A DNA stretch of 11,963 nucleotides from Bacteroidales bacterium UBA1757. GTDB lineage: Bacteria; Bacteroidota; Bacteroidia; Bacteroidales; UBA1402. The notes below the pieces were generated by a model, which was not told the origin of the DNA, did not search any database, and worked only from the letters and a program-made list of their open reading frames with translations. The stretch covers positions 229-12,191 of the forward strand of contig DCHH01000044.1 in NCBI GenBank assembly GCA_002315625.1. The letters are read 5' to 3'. Both the position numbers and the translations under genes were made by a program. Within the stretch, counting starts at the first letter, position 1, and each line of letters opens with the position of its first letter. Below, piece by piece: positions 6,400 to 11,963 of this stretch.

Positions 6400-8970
6400 A
6401 TGGGAAACGCTCTAAACGCTCGAAATGGTCGAAATAGGATTCTGACGGTGTGTCTGCTTGTCGCAGCCTGTCTGCTGTCAGCTGGTGTTTCGGCTCAGGT
6501 GACCAAGGTTTCGGGACGGGTGATTGATGCTCAGACCGGCGAACCGCTTCCATATACCGGCGTGTTTTTCGAGAATACTTCTGTCGGACAGGCCACCAAT
6601 GAGGACGGCTACTACTCCTTTGAAACTACAGATTTAAGCCTAAAAGTACTGTGTACGCAGCTGACAGGCTACGAATCGGACAAGGAACGCATTGTGCCGG
6701 GAAGGGAAAACAAGGTCGATTTCTCTCTGATGATGACCGAAAACGATTTGGATGATGTCGATTTCACCTTCAACCAGAAGGCCTACATCCGTGCATTTCT
6801 GGAAAAAATCGATGAGGCGCGCGACCGCAACAATCCCGAGAAACGTCCGCAGTACGAAAGTGACCTCTATTCCAAAATTCGTATTGATCTGGACAATGCC
6901 GAAGAACGCATCAAATCAAAGAAGGTGCGGGATGAGATAGGCTTTGTCTTCCAATACATGGACTCGTCGGAATATACCGGAAATGCGACCCTCCCGACAT
7001 TGATTTCCGAGACGCAGGCAAGGCGCTACCATATCTCTGACCCGCTGACCGACCAGGAAATGCTTCTGGCCAATCGGGTGTCGGGCGTGCGGGATGTCAA
7101 CATTCTGGACCAGTACATGGGAAGCCTGCAGTTCAAGATTAATTTCTACGAAGACTTTATCGAACTGCTTTCGGTAAAACTGCCTTCGCCCCTTCAGCGT
7201 GCAGGCCAGCTGTATTACAAATACTACATTGTCGATAGCATACGCCTCGACGGCCGCAAGACTTTCGTTGTCCATGTCCGGCCGAAGGGAGGAAGCACCA
7301 CTCCGGTCTTTGACGGCGAAATGCTTATTGATGCTGAGGATTACGCACTTAGGAGTATCCAGGTGAAGATGCTTCACGGCTCCAACGTGAACTGGATACG
7401 CAATGCGTGGTTCAGTGTGGAGTATAGGCGTCTGGACGATTCGACATGGTTTCACGACAAGGAACATGCGGTTCTCGACCTTAGCCTGACTGCCCGTGAC
7501 TCGTCGCAGATGATGTCGTTTACCGCACACCGCGAGCTGGTATATACCAACCCCAAGTTTGAAAATGTAACTATTCCTAATCCAAAAGCCGGACTTGTGT
7601 ATGTCGATCCCAAGATGGAGGACCAGGACGAGGCGTACTGGGATTCAATCCGCCCCGTCGCACTGGACACCACCGACAAGCAGATTTATCAGATGGTCGA
7701 TTCCGTCAAATCGACATCGTTCTACAAGCGGCTGTTTGGCATAGCCAATATGCTGGCAACCAGCTATTACGACATTCCGTCAATCGGCATAGGCATCGGA
7801 AATTATACTAATATCCTCAGTTTTAATGATTTGGAAGGTGTCCATCTGGGGATAGGATTCCATACGACAAAAGATTTCAGCCGAAAGTACCGCTTCAAGG
7901 GAAACATTGCCTGGGGTACCAAGGACCATGTCATCAAGGGTGGGGGAGGTTTCCAGTGGCTTTTCAGCCGCAATCCTTACCGTACGCTTACGGCTGAGGC
8001 AAAATACGACATATACCAGTTGGGACGTAACGAGGATGAGTTTACCGAAGCCAATATCCTGGTTGCAATTTTCTCCAAGCAGGGTGGACGAAAACTGACC
8101 TATAAGACCGAGGCATCGCTCAACTACGACCACGAATTTACCGCCAACGTGAACACCCGCATAGGCTATCTGTACCGCAATATTGAGTCGGGTGCGGACG
8201 TGCCGATGATTCCTACCAACGGCGATGAACCGGTTAAAGGGTTGACTATGAACGAGTTTCATGTGGCTGCCCGTTTCTCGAAGGATGAAAAGGTGAACCG
8301 CGGACATTTCGTCAAGACATACGTCTATTCAGACCATCCAGTTGTGACGCTCTGCCTCTACGGCTCCGTGGGAGGTGGTGGAAAGTATGACGTGACATAT
8401 CTGCGTCCTGAGCTGAGCATCGACTACCGTCACCGTTTCGGACCGGTTGGAATGACCAAGGTTAGTCTGAGCGGAGGTACGGTTATTGGTGACGTGCCGT
8501 ATCCGTTCCTGCATATCCATGAAGGTAACGGCACTTTTATCCTTGACCGCAATGCCTTCGCCTGTATGGACTTTATGGAATTTGCATCCGATACCTGGGG
8601 AACGCTTTTCTTCGAGCACAGCTTCGACGGCTTCTTCCTGGGCAGGATTCCCGGTATTTCAAAACTGAACCTGCGCGAAATAGTCCTGTTCAAGATGACC
8701 TACGGCAGGTTGTCGGACAAGAACAACGGTGTAAGGGAGCAGTTGATGGCAGGCGACCCCCACGCACTCGGTTGTATGGTTTTCCCCGAGGACATGCGAC
8801 AACTTAAAACACCTTATATGGAAATCGGCTGCGGACTTTCGAATATCTTCAAGATAATCCGCGTGGATTTCAGCTGGCGACTTACCCACATGACCCACGA
8901 GCGTAACGGAGAAATCATCAAGGCGGCTCATCCGTTCTCAGTAAATGTGGGCGCAGATATCAGGTTTTAA
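6400..8970 (+). CDS. DUF5686 / carboxypeptidase-regulatory-like outer-membrane protein
   Basis: This 856-residue exported protein is of a kind widespread in Bacteroidetes. It has a signal peptide (basic n-region ending RNR, hydrophobic ILTVCLLVAACLLSA, cleavage probably after GVSA at residue 32). A CarboxypepD_reg-like beta domain follows at about 36-110, recognisable from VSGRVIDAQTGEPLPYTGV and TNEDGYYSF. The DUF5686 region then starts with FNQKAYIRAFLEKI and an SDLYSKIRIDLDN block near 150-165. The second half is rich in alternating aromatic/polar strands and ends VNVGADIRF with a terminal Phe, typical of an outer-membrane beta-barrel. The family's function is not established; by architecture it resembles a TonB-type regulatory domain joined to a barrel, but no plug domain or SusC signature is seen. 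The first codons contain a 9-nt repeat (6405-6440). It stands alone on the plus strand and overlaps the convergent TPR gene by 11 nt. Confidence 0.9.
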   Translation: MGNALNARNGRNRILTVCLLVAACLLSAGVSAQVTKVSGRVIDAQTGEPLPYTGVFFENTSVGQATNEDGYYSFETTDLSLKVLCTQLTGYESDKERIVPGRENKVDFSLMMTENDLDDVDFTFNQKAYIRAFLEKIDEARDRNNPEKRPQYESDLYSKIRIDLDNAEERIKSKKVRDEIGFVFQYMDSSEYTGNATLPTLISETQARRYHISDPLTDQEMLLANRVSGVRDVNILDQYMGSLQFKINFYEDFIELLSVKLPSPLQRAGQLYYKYYIVDSIRLDGRKTFVVHVRPKGGSTTPVFDGEMLIDAEDYALRSIQVKMLHGSNVNWIRNAWFSVEYRRLDDSTWFHDKEHAVLDLSLTARDSSQMMSFTAHRELVYTNPKFENVTIPNPKAGLVYVDPKMEDQDEAYWDSIRPVALDTTDKQIYQMVDSVKSTSFYKRLFGIANMLATSYYDIPSIGIGIGNYTNILSFNDLEGVHLGIGFHTTKDFSRKYRFKGNIAWGTKDHVIKGGGGFQWLFSRNPYRTLTAEAKYDIYQLGRNEDEFTEANILVAIFSKQGGRKLTYKTEASLNYDHEFTANVNTRIGYLYRNIESGADVPMIPTNGDEPVKGLTMNEFHVAARFSKDEKVNRGHFVKTYVYSDHPVVTLCLYGSVGGGGKYDVTYLRPELSIDYRHRFGPVGMTKVSLSGGTVIGDVPYPFLHIHEGNGTFILDRNAFACMDFMEFASDTWGTLFFEHSFDGFFLGRIPGISKLNLREIVLFKMTYGRLSDKNNGVREQLMAGDPHALGCMVFPEDMRQLKTPYMEIGCGLSNIFKIIRVDFSWRLTHMTHERNGEIIKAAHPFSVNVGADIRF

Positions 8971-10312
8971 TCAGCTTGTCATAGACACCCCGGGCCTGGG
9001 GGTCTTTTTCGATGGCTAATTCAAGTGCTTTTTCAGCCTCTTTATTTTCTCCCATGCACTTGTAGCACAGGGCGATATAGATATATACGAAGGGAAGGTC
9101 GGGGTTCAGTTCGGCGGCCTTGAAATAGTGCGAGAGTGACTCTTTCAGCAGGTTTGACTCGAAGTGAAGATGTCCCAGGGTAAGCCAAATGTCGGGTTGG
9201 TCGGGGTTGAAGTCAAGGGCATGCTGGTATGCCGTGATAGCCTCGTCGTACTGCTGGGTATCGACGTACAAATCGCCCAGACATGTCCACACCTCCTCAT
9301 TCTTCGGGTTGAGCTGAAGCACGCGGTCGAAGGCATTGAGTGCCTCCATCCAGTGGGAAAGCTCCAGCTGGCAGATACCTATTCCCAAGAATGCCTGCTC
9401 GTCGTACGGGAACGATATCAGGGCCTTCTCGTAGAATGCAATGGCCTGATTCCAGTCTTCGAGTTTTTCGTAAGCCTCGCCCATGCAGCCTAGCACCTCG
9501 TTCTTCTCGGAGTCAATTTTCAGGTCGGGCAGGGCCTTGGAGTAGTATTCCAGCGCAGTCTGGTAGTTACCCTTTTGGGCGTATGCGTGTCCCAGTAGGA
9601 TGTACAGCAGGTAATCGGGCTTTCCGGTCGTGGCGGCCAGTGCATACTCGTAAGCCTCAATGGCCTCTTCGAACCGGTTTGCTGTGCAGTGGCATTCGCC
9701 CAACTGGGCCCAGGCCCGCACATTGTAGGGGTCCTCGTCGAGAATGTGGTTTATGTAGGGAATACACTTTTCCATCTGCCCCATAGCGCAGCAGCACTCG
9801 ACGGCTGAAGAGTACAGGTCCATGTTGTGAGGATAGTCGGGGAGTGCCACTTCCAACACTTCCAGAGCCTCCTCCCATAGACTGCGGACTTTCAGAAGAA
9901 ACGAAGCGTCCAGACATACAAGGTCCTTGTCCTTCCTTGAATCATTGACCAGACTCCACAGCAGTTTGATGGCATCTTCCTGACGGTTCATGTCAAGCCA
10001 CGCCGAAGCGCGGACAAGTTTTGTGTCATACTCGTCCTGGGGCAGGGTCTCAATCAGGGAAATAGCCTTTTCAGGCTCAAGACGTTCAATGCAAAGTTCG
10101 GCTTTGCACAGTGTCAGTCCGGAGTTACCCGGGTGTATGGCATCACCACGGCGAAGTACTTCTGCGGCTTTTTCAAGTTCGTGGCCTTCAATGTAATAGA
10201 CGGCAATATCCTCAAACTCCTCTGCGTCGAAGTAAGGGGAATTGCCTGCCGCTTTTTCCTGTTCAAAGCGTTGTACAAGACTTTTTACGTATGTCTCGTG
10301 TCTGTTGTGCAT
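8960..10312 (-). CDS. Tetratricopeptide-repeat (TPR) protein downstream of glnS
   Basis: This soluble protein of 450 residues consists almost wholly of helical TPR repeats. The C-terminal half holds about seven canonical 34-residue units, from roughly 197 to 440; for example WAQLGECHCTANRFEEAIEAY, WTCLGDLYVDTQQYDEAITAY and WLTLGHLHFESNLLKESLSHY, each ending in a x-x-A-L/A-x-x-x-P turn. The N-terminal half has more degenerate units. There is no signal peptide or membrane segment, so it is probably a cytosolic scaffold. Partners are not evident. I start it at the ATG at 10312; the frame also opens with TTG one codon earlier (10315), which is less likely. It begins 10 nt after the glnS stop with no promoter between, so the two are very probably co-transcribed. 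The stop lies inside the end of the convergent DUF5686 gene. Confidence 0.9.
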   Translation of the reverse strand: MHNRHETYVKSLVQRFEQEKAAGNSPYFDAEEFEDIAVYYIEGHELEKAAEVLRRGDAIHPGNSGLTLCKAELCIERLEPEKAISLIETLPQDEYDTKLVRASAWLDMNRQEDAIKLLWSLVNDSRKDKDLVCLDASFLLKVRSLWEEALEVLEVALPDYPHNMDLYSSAVECCCAMGQMEKCIPYINHILDEDPYNVRAWAQLGECHCTANRFEEAIEAYEYALAATTGKPDYLLYILLGHAYAQKGNYQTALEYYSKALPDLKIDSEKNEVLGCMGEAYEKLEDWNQAIAFYEKALISFPYDEQAFLGIGICQLELSHWMEALNAFDRVLQLNPKNEEVWTCLGDLYVDTQQYDEAITAYQHALDFNPDQPDIWLTLGHLHFESNLLKESLSHYFKAAELNPDLPFVYIYIALCYKCMGENKEAEKALELAIEKDPQARGVYDKLIKT

Positions 10313-10322
10313 CAAAAGGGCA

Positions 10323-11963
<1,641 letters not shown>

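Noticed and set aside
6916..7530. 204-codon open frame on the minus strand within the DUF5686 gene
   Set aside because: It lies entirely inside a well-supported gene, has no promoter of the type seen elsewhere and shows no family motif.

Overview
The window looks like a chromosomal segment of a Bacteroidales bacterium (Bacteroides, Prevotella or a relative). The evidence is the perfect TAnnTTTG promoter elements before several genes, the near absence of Shine-Dalgarno sites, an SPII lipoprotein with a Listeria-Bacteroides (InlB-type) repeat, a CarboxypepD_reg/DUF5686 outer-membrane protein, and a GlnRS of the kind found in this group. I cannot name genus or species. Most of the window is ordinary core genome. 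The accessory-looking part is the first 2.9 kb.

Layout. 1-292 is non-coding and rich in hairpins (three adjacent at 28-113, one strong one at 188-214). 293-2188 (-) encodes a secreted lipoprotein protease of the clostripain/C11 family. Its promoter abuts a decayed Gfo/Idh/MocA oxidoreductase fragment (about 2300-2650, +). Next come a 42-codon ORF with its own good promoter (2724-2852, +) and a YugP-type membrane zinc peptidase (2901-3584, +). This converges on a minus-strand pair, a MATE exporter (4852-6165) followed after 27 nt by an M24 metallopeptidase (3615-4823). A 234-nt divergent intergenic region with two opposing promoters separates that pair from a large outer-membrane DUF5686 protein (6400-8970, +). 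That gene converges on, and overlaps by 11 nt, a TPR protein (8960-10312, -), which sits 10 nt downstream of glnS (10323 to beyond 11963, -; the 5' end is outside the window).

How the genes relate. glnS and the TPR gene look co-transcribed, as do the MATE and M24 genes. The other genes appear to be separate transcription units. I see no single pathway joining them. Two convergent junctions (3584/3615 and 8960/8970) have no visible intrinsic terminator.

I did not find a convincing new multi-gene system. The points most worth a second look are the C11 lipoprotein locus, which seems to lie at a rearrangement breakpoint; the small ORF at 2724; and several short imperfect tandem repeats at gene ends and starts. 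There are no tRNA, rRNA, CRISPR, transposase or integrase genes that I can see.
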